DNA from: Hephaestia caeni
GTDB lineage: Bacteria > Pseudomonadota > Alphaproteobacteria > Sphingomonadales > Sphingomonadaceae
Assembly (NCBI RefSeq): GCF_003550065.1
Contig: NZ_QXDC01000002.1
Location: 1,769,858 to 1,833,857, forward strand
Length of the DNA stretch: 64,000 nt
Direction of reading: 5' to 3'
The notes under the pieces were generated by a model, which did no database searches, was not told where the DNA came from, and worked only from the letters and a program-made list of their open reading frames with translations. Every line of letters starts with the position of its first letter. Position 1 is the stretch's first letter. This document shows, piece after piece, positions 53,945 to 62,496 of the stretch. A program made the position numbers and the translations under genes.

Positions 53945-55264
53945 ATGGCGAAATTCGACACTTACGACCTTCCTCTTTCAACCGCGTCCGATGAAGCGGC
54001 CGCGCTCTATCGCGAGGGCGTGGCTTTGATGCTGTCGGCGTGGCCGGGAGCGGCGGAAGCATTGGATGGGGCGATTGACGCCGATCCCGATTTCGCCCTG
54101 GCGCATGCGGCCCGCGCGCGGTTGCACGCGATGCGCGCCCAGCCTGCCGAAGCGCACGGCCGGATCGTGGTCGCACAGGAAAAGGTGGGTTCCACTCATA
54201 CCGAACGGGAAGCAGGTCATGTCAATGCGCTGATGCTCGCGATCAACGGACGTTCGCAAGAGACGCTGGCGTCCGCGCTCGCCCATGTCGAACGCTGGCC
54301 GCACGATGCGATCATCCTGTCGCTACCGATCGGCGCTTTCGGTCTGTTCGCTTTCTCCGGCATGGCCGACCACAATCAGGCCAAGGTCGATCTGTGCGCC
54401 CGCCACGCGGCGGCATTCCCCGACGATGATTGGTGGTTCCTCACCTATTACGGTTGGTCATTGGCCGAAAATGGCGAGGTCGCGCGCGGGCGCACTATGC
54501 TGGAGCGCGCGATCGGGCTGCGCCGTGAAAACGCCAATACGGCGCACGCGCTGGCTCATGCGATGTTCGAGAGCGGTGCGAACGACGCGGCCGACGCGCT
54601 GATCGCGAATTGGCTTCCGGATTATCCCCGAAGCGGCATCCTGCACGGCCATATCGCCTGGCACGCGGCGCTCGTCGCGCTGGAGCGCGGCGACGCCGAT
54701 CGCGCACTCGCCATCTATGCCGACAAGGTGCAACATTCGGTGTCGCTGGGGACACCGATCCATATCGTCAGCGACGCGGCATCGCTGCTCTGGCGGCTGC
54801 AAGCCTATGGCCATGCTGTACCGGAGGGACTTTGGCAGGATGCCGCCGACTATGCTCGGGACGCCTTTCCCAAGCCCGGCCATGCCTTCGTCGATGCCCA
54901 TATGACGCTGCTCGAGGCGGCGACCGGCGATAACGCAGGTCTCTTCCGCCGCATCGCTGCGCTGGACGAGATGGTCGCCAACGGGGCGCTTGGCGCCGGC
55001 GGGATTGTGCCCGCCATCGGCCGGGCCGCGCAGGCCTTTGCTGGAGGGGATTATGCCGGGTGCGTGCGGATCCTCGAACCGATGGCGGCGGATGTCGCGC
55101 GGATCGGCGGCAGCAACGCCCAGCGGGAGTTTCCCGAAGACATGCTGCTGATCGCGCTGATGCGCACCGCCGAGACAGAGAAGGCGCGCGCCTTGCTCGA
55201 CCGCCGCCTCCATCGCCGTCCGTCGCCGCGCGACAGTCGTTGGCTTTCCGGGCTGGCTTCATGA
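53945..55264 (+). CDS. TTC38-like tetratricopeptide repeat protein
   Basis: 439 residues from ATG 53945. Mainly helical with repeated A-rich pairs such as FALAHAARARLHAM and ANTAHALAHAMFESGAND. The invariant-looking block DDWWFLTYYGWSLAENGEVA and HGHIAWHAALVALERGD matches tetratricopeptide repeat protein 38 of eukaryotes and its bacterial relatives. No signal peptide. Function not established. First gene of the AraC-linked cassette and coupled to the MFS gene by ATGA. Confidence 0.8.
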   Translation: MAKFDTYDLPLSTASDEAAALYREGVALMLSAWPGAAEALDGAIDADPDFALAHAARARLHAMRAQPAEAHGRIVVAQEKVGSTHTEREAGHVNALMLAINGRSQETLASALAHVERWPHDAIILSLPIGAFGLFAFSGMADHNQAKVDLCARHAAAFPDDDWWFLTYYGWSLAENGEVARGRTMLERAIGLRRENANTAHALAHAMFESGANDAADALIANWLPDYPRSGILHGHIAWHAALVALERGDADRALAIYADKVQHSVSLGTPIHIVSDAASLLWRLQAYGHAVPEGLWQDAADYARDAFPKPGHAFVDAHMTLLEAATGDNAGLFRRIAALDEMVANGALGAGGIVPAIGRAAQAFAGGDYAGCVRILEPMAADVARIGGSNAQREFPEDMLLIALMRTAETEKARALLDRRLHRRPSPRDSRWLSGLAS

Positions 55265-56490
55265 TCGCCTCGACCGCCGTGCCCGACCTGGGGAGCCGCC
55301 GCGAACAGCGCGGCACGATCATCCGGCTTTCGCTGGCGCAGGCGCTCGCCGGCGCCAATTCGACGGTGATCTATGCGACCGGCGCGATCATCGGTGCTGC
55401 GCTCGCGCCGGACAAGGCGCTGGCGACGCTGCCCATCTCGGTGTTTGTCGTGGGAATGGCCGCCTGCATCCTGCCCACCGGCCTGATCGCCCGCCGCTAT
55501 GGCCGGCGCGCCGCCTTCCTCGCCGGAACCGCCGGAGGGGTGTTGACCGGCCTGCTCGCGGCGCTGGCCGTGGTGCTGGGATCCTTCTGGCTGTTCTGCC
55601 TCGCCACCTTCTTCGGCGGCGCCTATGCCGCCGTCGTCCTGTCCTTCCGCTTCGCGGCGGCGGATTGCATCGAGCCGGAATGGCGACCGCGCGCGCTCTC
55701 CATCGTCATGGCGGGCGGCGTCGCGGCGGGCGTGGTCGGGCCACAACTCGTTACATATACCATGGACCTGTGGCCCCCGCATATGTTCGCGGCGACCTTT
55801 CTCGTACAGGCGCTGGTCGCGGTCCTGTCGGCGGTGGTGCTGGCGAGCGTCAGATTGCCGATGCCGACCACCGCTGAGAGGGCGGGCGGCCGGCCCCTGT
55901 CGGTGATTGCCCGGCAACCGCTGTTCATCGTCGCCGCGACCTGCGGCGCGGTGTCCTATATGCTGATGAACTTTCTGATGACCTCGGCCCCGCTCGCGAT
56001 GCGGATGTGCGGCCATAGCCAGGAAGCCTCCAATCTCGGCCTGCAATGGCATGTCATCGCCATGTATGCGCCGAGCTTCTTTACCGGGCATCTGATCACG
56101 CGCTTCGGGGCGGGCCGTGTCGTCGCGGTCGGGCTGGCGCTGATCGGGATTTCGGCGGCGGTGGGCCTCGCCGGCATCGACGTCGCGCATTTCTGGGCCA
56201 CGCTGGTCCTGCTCGGCGTGGGCTGGAATTTCGGGTTCATCGGCGCCTCTGCGCTGGTGCTCGAATGTCATCGCCCGGAAGAGAAGACCCGCGTGCAGGC
56301 ATTGAACGACTTCATCGTCTTCGGGACGATGGCGGTCGGCTCCTTCTCCTCGGGCGGGCTGCTCACCGCTTATGGCTGGGACATGGTGCTGTGGGTGTCG
56401 TTCGCCCCGCTCGCCTTCGCGGTGATCGCGCTGTTGCTCGTCGCCCGGCTGCGGCGCTCTCCCTCGATTGGCAAGGAAGCTGTAAGATGA
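55261..56490 (+). CDS. MFS transporter of the cassette
   Basis: 409 residues, about 12 membrane helices, with the MFS loop GLIARRYGRRAAFLAG and GVGWNFGFIGASAL. The start overlaps the TPR stop and the stop overlaps the DUF2938 start. Probably exports or imports the compound handled by the cassette. Substrate unknown. Confidence 0.88.
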   Translation: MIASTAVPDLGSRREQRGTIIRLSLAQALAGANSTVIYATGAIIGAALAPDKALATLPISVFVVGMAACILPTGLIARRYGRRAAFLAGTAGGVLTGLLAALAVVLGSFWLFCLATFFGGAYAAVVLSFRFAAADCIEPEWRPRALSIVMAGGVAAGVVGPQLVTYTMDLWPPHMFAATFLVQALVAVLSAVVLASVRLPMPTTAERAGGRPLSVIARQPLFIVAATCGAVSYMLMNFLMTSAPLAMRMCGHSQEASNLGLQWHVIAMYAPSFFTGHLITRFGAGRVVAVGLALIGISAAVGLAGIDVAHFWATLVLLGVGWNFGFIGASALVLECHRPEEKTRVQALNDFIVFGTMAVGSFSSGGLLTAYGWDMVLWVSFAPLAFAVIALLLVARLRRSPSIGKEAVR

Positions 56491-56981
56491 CCTCAACGGA
56501 AATGCTTATCCGCGCCGCGCTGGTCGGCATCGGTGGCACGATCATCCTCGATCTCTATGCCTACACCCTTCAGCGCCTCTTCGGCGTGCCCGCGACCAAC
56601 TGGCGGATGGTCGGGCGTTGGATCGGTCATATGCCCAAAGGCGAGTTCGTCCAGCCCGCGATCGGCCAGGCGAGCCCCGTGCCCGGCGAACATGCGTTGG
56701 GCTGGGCATTCCACTATGCCATCGGCGTCGGTTACGGCCTGCTGCTGCTCGCCTTATGGGGCGCAAGCTGGTTCCAGAGCCCGAGCATCGTCGAGCCCTT
56801 GATTCTGGCGCTGGTGCTGCTGGTCCTGCCCTATTTCGTGATGATGCCGGGTCTGGGGTTCGGCATGGCCGGATCGCGCACGCCCAAACCCAATGTGACG
56901 CGCCTCAAAAGCGTGGTCGGCCATTCCGTGTTCGGGAGCGGCATGTATCTCACGGCGCGCCTGCTCGAAACGACCGCATAG
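56487..56981 (+). CDS. DUF2938 membrane protein
   Basis: 164 residues, four membrane helices. The DUF2938 pattern is clear: VGIGGTIILDLYAYTLQRLF, WRMVGRWIGHMPKGEF, HALGWAFHYAIGVGYG and PYFVMMPGLGFGMA. Unknown function, membrane-associated. Coupled to the MFS gene by a four-base overlap. Confidence 0.88.
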   Translation: MTSTEMLIRAALVGIGGTIILDLYAYTLQRLFGVPATNWRMVGRWIGHMPKGEFVQPAIGQASPVPGEHALGWAFHYAIGVGYGLLLLALWGASWFQSPSIVEPLILALVLLVLPYFVMMPGLGFGMAGSRTPKPNVTRLKSVVGHSVFGSGMYLTARLLETTA

Positions 56982-56995
56982 ACAGGAGAATTTAT

Positions 56996-57514
56996 ATGAC
57001 CGGCGTAAGAGTGACACCGTGGCAGGATGGCGATCCTGCTCCCGCTGATCTGGTGGAAAGCATGAAGGCCCGGCGTCCAAACCGCGAACTGATCGGTATC
57101 GATCGCATCCTCCTCAAGAGCTTTCCGCTGGCGACAGGGTGGAACGGGCTGCTCGGGCGAGTGCGCGCGGAGTTCGATCTCGACCTTGAATATCGCGAAC
57201 TCATCATGTGCCGCGTGGCCGCGCTCAATCGCGCCGAGTTTGAGTGGAACGTCCATAAGCCCGCCTATCTCGCGGCTGGCGGCACGGAGGCGAAATGCGA
57301 AGCCTTGCGCGCCGACGGGATCGACCCGCTCTTTGACGAAAAGGAAAGCGCGCTTCTGGAACTGACGGACCAGTCCACCCGCAATGTCGAAGTCGATGGC
57401 CAGCTCATCGACGAACTCAAATCGCTTTTCGGCGAACAGCAGACCGTCGAGGCGGTAGCCACTGTCGCCGCTTACAACATGGTGTCGCGCTTCCTGGTCG
57501 CACTCGCGATCTGA
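56996..57514 (+). CDS. Carboxymuconolactone decarboxylase family protein
   Basis: 172 residues. The CMD fold is marked by LEYRELIMCRVAALNRAEFE, with the following EWNVH. There is no CxxC pair as in AhpD peroxidases (one Cys only, in IMCRV), so a redox role is doubtful. The PAYLAAGGTEAKCEALRADG and later helix are typical. Fits a metabolic or stress role in the cassette. Confidence 0.87.
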   Translation: MTGVRVTPWQDGDPAPADLVESMKARRPNRELIGIDRILLKSFPLATGWNGLLGRVRAEFDLDLEYRELIMCRVAALNRAEFEWNVHKPAYLAAGGTEAKCEALRADGIDPLFDEKESALLELTDQSTRNVEVDGQLIDELKSLFGEQQTVEAVATVAAYNMVSRFLVALAI

Positions 57515-57548
57515 GACTGCGGGATATCCGTATCAGGAGGCATGGATC

Positions 57549-58292
57549 ATGCTGGATGGAAAGACGGCGCTCGTAACGGGCGGATCAAGCGGCATCGGGC
57601 TGGCCACGGCACGCCTGCTGCGGGACAATGGCGCGCGTGTCGCGATCATGGGCAGTTCGCCGGAAAAGCTTGACCATGCCATTGCCGATCTCGGCGATGA
57701 TGTCGTGGCGCTTCACGGGGACGTTACCTCCCTCGACGATCTCGCGCGAGCGCGCGAGGCGCTCGAGACGTCCTTCGGGGGCCTCGACATCCTGTTCGCC
57801 AATGCCGGTGTCGCCTTCGGCACGCCGATCGCGACCACCGACGAAGCGGCCTACACCCGCATGATGGACGTGAATGTGAAGGGGGTCTTCTTCACCATTC
57901 AGGCCGTGCTGCCGCTGATGCGCGAAGGCGGCTCGATCGTTCTCAACACCTCCTGGCTCAACCAGATCGGGGCGCCGGGCCGCAGCCTGCTGTCGGCCTC
58001 GAAAGCCGCGGTACGCTCCTTCGCCCGCACGCTCTCGGCCGAATTGCTTGATCGGAAGATTCGGGTCAACGCCGTCAGTCCCGGCTCGATCGAAACGCCG
58101 ATCCACCGGGGCAAGGATCAAAACGAGGAAGATTTCCGCGCCTATGCGGAGAAGGTCGGTGCGCAGGCGCCGCTCGGCCGCATGGGCCGCCCGGAGGAAA
58201 TTGCCGCCGCCGTTCTGTTCCTCGCAAGCAATGCGTCAAGCTATATGCTGGGCGCGGAGGTCGTCGTGGACGGCGGCCGGGCGGAGTTGTGA
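57549..58292 (+). CDS. SDR-family protein lacking the catalytic tyrosine
   Basis: 247 residues, Rossmann fold with TGGSSGIGLA (10-19), NAG (85-87), N109 and catalytic serine S135 (NTSWLN). The expected YxxxK is SLLSASKAAV: the lysine K152 is kept but the tyrosine position is Leu148. The NADP-binding loop is normal and it has the family C-terminus GAEVVVDGG. It either uses another residue, binds without catalysis, or belongs to a divergent subfamily. Confidence 0.9.
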   Translation: MLDGKTALVTGGSSGIGLATARLLRDNGARVAIMGSSPEKLDHAIADLGDDVVALHGDVTSLDDLARAREALETSFGGLDILFANAGVAFGTPIATTDEAAYTRMMDVNVKGVFFTIQAVLPLMREGGSIVLNTSWLNQIGAPGRSLLSASKAAVRSFARTLSAELLDRKIRVNAVSPGSIETPIHRGKDQNEEDFRAYAEKVGAQAPLGRMGRPEEIAAAVLFLASNASSYMLGAEVVVDGGRAEL

Positions 58293-58295
58293 GCC

Positions 58296-58976
58296 ATGCT
58301 GCTGAAAGATGATCTTGCGGTTCGCACGCTGGTCCATGCGGCCGCGCTGGATTGGGTGCCAAGCCCGGCCAAGGGGGTCGAGCGCCGGATGCTGTTCCGT
58401 ATCGGCGACGAGAAAGCCCGTGCCACCTCGATCGTCCGCTATGCGCCGGGCAGCCATTTCGCGCGGCATGGCCATCCGGGCGGCGAGGAGTTTCTGGTGC
58501 TGGAAGGCACGTTTCAGGACGAAACCGGGGACTTCCCGGCAGGCACCTATGTCCGCAACCCGCCGGGAACCGGGCATGCGCCGGGCAGCGAGGACGGCTG
58601 CACCATATTCGTCAAATTATGGCAGTTCGGCGCCACGGATCGGGAACGCGTCGTAGCGCGCCCCGGCGATGGCAAGTCCATTGCCCTCCGCCCCGGTGTC
58701 ATCTCTTCGTTCCTTCTGTTCCAAAGCGCCTCGGAGCATGTGATGCTCGAAACGTGGCAACCCGATGCCGAAATCAACCTGGTCAATCCCGAGGGGCTGG
58801 AACTGCTGGTTCTGAACGGCAGCTTCGACAGCGAAAGCGACACGCTGACCCGCTGGAGCTGGTTGCGACTGCCGCCCGGCCAACCGCTGACCGCACATGT
58901 TGGACCGGAGGGCGCGAGCGTCTGGTTCAAGTCGGCGCCACTGCTTCACGATGACGTGTGCGCCTTCGCGGATTGA
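58296..58976 (+). CDS. Cupin-domain protein, ChrR-like
   Basis: 226 residues with two cupin barrels. The first has the metal motif SHFARHGHPGGEEFLVLEG and the late NPPGTGHAPGSED. The second is degenerate (VMLETWQPDAEINLVNPEG). This is the ChrR anti-sigma C-terminal fold without its zinc-binding anti-sigma domain, so it is more likely an enzyme or sensor. Starts three bases after the SDR gene. Confidence 0.85.
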   Translation: MLLKDDLAVRTLVHAAALDWVPSPAKGVERRMLFRIGDEKARATSIVRYAPGSHFARHGHPGGEEFLVLEGTFQDETGDFPAGTYVRNPPGTGHAPGSEDGCTIFVKLWQFGATDRERVVARPGDGKSIALRPGVISSFLLFQSASEHVMLETWQPDAEINLVNPEGLELLVLNGSFDSESDTLTRWSWLRLPPGQPLTAHVGPEGASVWFKSAPLLHDDVCAFAD

Positions 58977-60067
58977 TGCGAACCGATGTCGTCATAATTG
59001 GCGGAGGGCTTTCGGGTCTTGTCGTCGCTCGCGCGCTTTATGAGGCCGGAATAGAATTCACGCTGGTCGAGGCCAGAAATAGGCTCGGTGGCAGGATAGT
59101 CTCGGCTGGCGGGGACGGCGCGCTGTCCACGGACGGTTTCGATCTCGGCCCCTCCTGGATCTGGCCGGACATGCAGCCGGAACTCGGCGCATTGATACGC
59201 GATCTGGGATTGTCGCTTTTCGCGCAATTCAGCGATGGCGACATGCTATTCGAACATGCGACCGGACAAACACCCCAGCGTTATCCCACGATGGCATCCG
59301 CACCGCCGTCCTTCCGGGTCACGGGGGGAATGGGCGCAATCATCGCCGCGCTGGCCAGGCCGTTGCCTGCAAAGTGCATTCTGCTCGATACGCCGATCAC
59401 GCATATCGCCTCCACGAACGAAGGCGTGGACCTTGTAACCGATGGCCGTGGCAGCATTAGCGCCAGGCAGGCGGTGCTCGCCGCCCCGCCAAGACTGGCG
59501 CAGGCGCTGATTCATTTTTCACCTGCTCTGGATGAAGCCACAGTTCGACGCTGGCGCCAGACCCCAACGTGGATGGCGCCGCATGCCAAATTCTTTGCGT
59601 TGTATGAGCGGCCATTTTGGCGCGATGCCGGGCTTTCCGGCCACGCCCGCAGCGCGATGGGGCCGATGACTGAAATCCACGATGCAACGACCGCATCGGG
59701 ACAAGCCGCATTATTCGGTTTTCTTGGCCTGTCCGCATCCCAGCGCAGGCAGTTCGATTCGGAAGCGATTGCACAAACCTGCCTTCTCCAGTTGGCAAGA
59801 CTGTTCGGGCCTGAAGCCGCCAGCCCGCGCGTCACGCTGTTCAAGGATTGGGCGGCCGATCCGCTGACCGCGACAGAGCTGGACCAGAGCGGCAGCGAAC
59901 ACCCTTATCCCGCCTCCGCACCATGGCTGGGCGAAGACTGGCAGGATCGTCTTGTCCTTGCCGCAAGCGAAACAAGCCTGACCGAGCCGGGCTACCTTGC
60001 GGGCGCGGTGGAAGCAGGACAGCGTAGCGCGAATACGGTCATTCGCCGCCTGGATCGCACTCCATAA
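58976..60067 (+). CDS. Flavin amine oxidase-like protein
   Basis: 363 residues. FAD motif DVVIIGGGLSGLVVARALY and the second binding strand EARNRLGGRI are typical of the monoamine oxidase group, with SFRVTGGMGAII and the late region LAGAVEAGQRSANTVIRRL holding the remaining FAD contacts. The ATG overlaps the cupin stop (TGATG). Last gene of the cassette. It may oxidise the amine or related compound that gives the cassette its purpose. Confidence 0.87.
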   Translation: MRTDVVIIGGGLSGLVVARALYEAGIEFTLVEARNRLGGRIVSAGGDGALSTDGFDLGPSWIWPDMQPELGALIRDLGLSLFAQFSDGDMLFEHATGQTPQRYPTMASAPPSFRVTGGMGAIIAALARPLPAKCILLDTPITHIASTNEGVDLVTDGRGSISARQAVLAAPPRLAQALIHFSPALDEATVRRWRQTPTWMAPHAKFFALYERPFWRDAGLSGHARSAMGPMTEIHDATTASGQAALFGFLGLSASQRRQFDSEAIAQTCLLQLARLFGPEAASPRVTLFKDWAADPLTATELDQSGSEHPYPASAPWLGEDWQDRLVLAASETSLTEPGYLAGAVEAGQRSANTVIRRLDRTP

Positions 60068-60078
60068 GTCCACCTTAA
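60062..60078 (+). promoter_or_regulatory. Two-component box 2, after the amine oxidase
   Basis: CATAAG-N5-CTTAAG overlaps the amine oxidase stop and lies 42 bases before a good GGGAGGAA site with an ATG at 60121. Its presence suggests that a regulated small gene lies in the following gap. Confidence 0.55.
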
Positions 60079-60261
60079 GCTAGGGCCTGTCTTTCCCCCG
60101 CAATCCGGGAGGAATCTCAATGCCCAAAGTTTGCAGCCGTCGTCGGTGCGTTGGCCTATGACCACGCTGGTTCAGGCAATCGGCGGTGGAGCGTAGGGAC
60201 CCTTGCGAGCCGCGGCTCCCTACGCAGGTCGCGCGGTTTACTGGGATCATGCGGGTGCGCC
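60079..60261 (+). other. Gap with a possible frameshifted small gene
   Basis: An ATG at 60121 with a strong GGGAGGAATCTCA site opens only a 13-codon frame (MPKVCSRRRCVGL). Shifting frame after the third codon gives FAAVVGALAYDHAG and further GSGNRRWSVGT, which looks like a signal peptide start. A similar VYWDHAGAPYC segment occurs near 60235 in another frame. This could be a small exported protein broken by a frameshift, or a chance. No other gene is visible. Confidence 0.3.
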
Positions 60262-60945
60262 CTATTGCATTTGTGCCTGCTGGCCCTGGGAACGCGCCAT
60301 TGCGACTGCCTCACGCATGTTGGGCAGATCGACCGCGCCGGGGATCAGGTAATTACCGACCAGCATGGCCGGTGTGCCCGAAAGCCCCATCATCGCGGCA
60401 TAGCGGCTGGATCGGCTGAGCGTCTGGTCGATTTCGGAGCGGTGCTGGCGCAAATCCGCCTGCAATCTGGCCCAATCGACTCCCGCGCGATCGGCGGCGG
60501 CCCGGATGGATTGCGAACTGAGCTTGCCCTGTGATCGCATGAGGGCGTCGTTGAAGGCCTCGTGCTTGCTCTGATATTTGGATGCGATGGCGGCCTTCGC
60601 CGCTTCCGTGGACGCGGCACCGAAGATCGGCCAGTCCCGATGGACCAGCTTCACCTTCTTGTCCTCGCGCATGAGCGCTTCGAGAACGGGATGTACCTTG
60701 CGGCAATAAGGGCATTGATAGTCGGAGAAGAACACGATCGTCACGTCATAGCCTTGCGGCGCGATGGTTGGTGCAACCGGATCATTCTGGATCTCATGAC
60801 GGATACGCGCGCCCTCAGCCGCCGTGTTTGAATCGTCGGTCGAGTGGGCATGGGCGCTGCCATCGTCGCCGCCTGCCCGGACGGCCACGACTCCGGCGCC
60901 AAGGGCGACAGTTCCTAACATGCCGACAAGGGCGAGTTTCTTCAT
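60262..60945 (-). CDS. DsbA-family disulfide oxidoreductase
   Basis: 227 residues. N-terminal signal peptide or anchor (LVGMLGTVALGAGVVAV), a His/Ser/Asp-rich linker and a DsbA/ScsC-like domain with active site QCPYCRKVHP (C78, C81) and cis-proline GTPAMLVGNYLIPG. Forms or isomerises disulfides in the periplasm. The ATG overlaps the TlpA-like stop (ATGA), so they are coexpressed. DsbD in the same region could recycle it. Confidence 0.9.
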   Translation of the reverse strand: MKKLALVGMLGTVALGAGVVAVRAGGDDGSAHAHSTDDSNTAAEGARIRHEIQNDPVAPTIAPQGYDVTIVFFSDYQCPYCRKVHPVLEALMREDKKVKLVHRDWPIFGAASTEAAKAAIASKYQSKHEAFNDALMRSQGKLSSQSIRAAADRAGVDWARLQADLRQHRSEIDQTLSRSSRYAAMMGLSGTPAMLVGNYLIPGAVDLPNMREAVAMARSQGQQAQMQ

Positions 60946-61748
60946 ATTGGATTCCTTTCCAGATCGCGGATGGCCGCAGTCAGCGCGGCACGAGAGATTT
61001 CACCGGCATGGGTGCTGCGGATCTGCCCGGCCGCATCGACAAACAAAGTGGTGGGAAATGCCTGCGCGCCGGTCGCCTCGCCCAGCACGCCAACAGGATC
61101 GAGGACAAGGGCGGATGTCGCCAGCTTTTCGCGTTTCAGATATGCGGCGATTACGGCAGGCGTTTCGCGCTGGTTGACCAGCAGAATAGGCACCTTCGAG
61201 CCACTCGCCACGTCGATCAGCATGGGCATTTCGCGCCGGCAGGGCGGGCACCAGGTCGCCCAGAGATTGAGCACGAACGGTTGGCCCCGCAAGCTGTAAA
61301 GCGACAGCGTCTTGCCGTTCATGTCGGCAAGGACAATGCCTTGGGGAAGCGGACGGATGGACGGTGCAAGCCAGTGCGTCAGTCCCATATGCGCCAGCGC
61401 CAGCGCCGCGAGCGACACAAGCAGCCCTCCGGTTGCCCGTTGTCGTCCAAGCAGCAAAGCGGCCGCCGCGGCGGCGGCGCCAACGCCAGGCCAGATCGTG
61501 AATCCGCCTTGCCAGAGCGCGATGACGGTCCAGGGCTCGGCCGCAAACGCCGTGTAGTTCTCCGCCACATAGGCGACACGCGCGGCCAGGATGCCTATAG
61601 CTACGGCGATCCATGCCACACGCCCTGCGCGACTACTGGTGCGCGTCCCGATCCAGGCGCCAGCGCTGAGAAACAGCCATAAAGCCGCGACCGCAAGCAG
61701 CCGGTCGCTTGCGAGCATCAGAGGGCCGATCTGGATAATTCCGTCCAT
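60942..61748 (-). CDS. TlpA-like thioredoxin fused to an Lgt-like membrane domain
   Basis: 268 residues. The first 130 residues have four membrane helices, including ILAARVAYVAENYTAF and ALWQGGFTIWPGVGAAA, which resembles the core of prolipoprotein diacylglyceryl transferase (Lgt) without its known catalytic arginine motif. Residues 137-268 are a TlpA-type thioredoxin domain with ATWCPPCRREMP (C167, C170) and cis-proline AFPTTLFVD. Likely a membrane-bound periplasmic reductase, partner of the following DsbA. Divergent from the response regulator. Confidence 0.87.
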   Translation of the reverse strand: MDGIIQIGPLMLASDRLLAVAALWLFLSAGAWIGTRTSSRAGRVAWIAVAIGILAARVAYVAENYTAFAAEPWTVIALWQGGFTIWPGVGAAAAAAALLLGRQRATGGLLVSLAALALAHMGLTHWLAPSIRPLPQGIVLADMNGKTLSLYSLRGQPFVLNLWATWCPPCRREMPMLIDVASGSKVPILLVNQRETPAVIAAYLKREKLATSALVLDPVGVLGEATGAQAFPTTLFVDAAGQIRSTHAGEISRAALTAAIRDLERNPI

Positions 61749-61772
61749 GGCGCCGGGTGATTGGTGGCAAAG

Positions 61773-61789
61773 CTTAAGGCAAACTTAGC
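61773..61789. promoter_or_regulatory. Two-component box 3
   Basis: CTTAAG-N5-CTTAGC, 25 bases before the TlpA-like start on the other strand and 48 bases before the response regulator. Together with box 4 it occupies the divergent promoter region. Confidence 0.6.
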
Positions 61790-61795
61790 CTGCGC

Positions 61796-61812
61796 CTTAA
61801 GTGTGCGATAAG
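61796..61812. promoter_or_regulatory. Two-component box 4
   Basis: CTTAAG-N5-GATAAG, 24 bases before the response regulator ATG, the same spacing as box 1 to dsbD. Autoregulation of the two-component system is likely. Confidence 0.65.
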
Positions 61813-61836
61813 CTTGGCGCGTGATTGGAAGCCTTA

Positions 61837-62496
61837 ATGCGGATATTGGTGGTCGAAGATGATGCGGTGCTGCGCGACGGCCTGATCGCCGGGCTTAGCC
61901 TTGACGGGTTCGAGGTCGATGCCGTTGCGAACTGCGCCGATGCGCGCGCCGGTCTCGATGCCAGCGACCATGCCGCTATCGTGCTCGATATCGGCCTGCC
62001 GGACGGCTCGGGCCTCGATCTGCTCGGCGAGTGGCGCAAGGCTGGCGTCGCCACACCCATCCTGCTGCTGACCGCGCGCAATCTCATTTCCGACCGGATC
62101 GACGGGCTGGACGGCGGCGCCGACGATTATCTCGGCAAGCCGTTCGATCTTTCCGAACTCTCGGCCCGGTTGCGCGCCTTGCTGCGTCGATCGAACGGCC
62201 GCGCCCATGGTGAAATCCGGTTGGGGGCGCTTTCCATCGACGAAGCGCGGCGGCAGGTTCGCCTCGACGGGCAGGATATTCCACTGTCCCGACGCGAATA
62301 TGCGATCCTTCATGCACTGGCGGCTCATCCCGGCCACATCCTGTCGCGCGCTCAACTCGAAGACCGCATCTACGGCTGGCAGGAAGAAATCGAGAGCAAC
62401 GCCGTCGAAGTGCATATCCATAAGCTGCGCGCCAAGCTCGGTCGCGACTGGATCGAGACGGTGCGCGGTGAGGGCTATCGGATCGCTTGCCCATGA
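61837..62496 (+). CDS. OmpR-family response regulator (QseB/PmrA-like)
   Basis: 219 residues from ATG 61837. Receiver domain with the acidic pocket EDD (7-9), the phospho-acceptor D51 (IVLDIGLPDG) and LLTARN. The winged-helix domain has SRREYAILHALAAHPGHILS and AVEVHIHKLRAKLG. The sequence is closest to the QseB/PmrA/BasR group, which bind direct TTAA-type repeats, matching the boxes found nearby. The stop overlaps the kinase start (ATGA). Confidence 0.94.
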   Translation: MRILVVEDDAVLRDGLIAGLSLDGFEVDAVANCADARAGLDASDHAAIVLDIGLPDGSGLDLLGEWRKAGVATPILLLTARNLISDRIDGLDGGADDYLGKPFDLSELSARLRALLRRSNGRAHGEIRLGALSIDEARRQVRLDGQDIPLSRREYAILHALAAHPGHILSRAQLEDRIYGWQEEIESNAVEVHIHKLRAKLGRDWIETVRGEGYRIACP

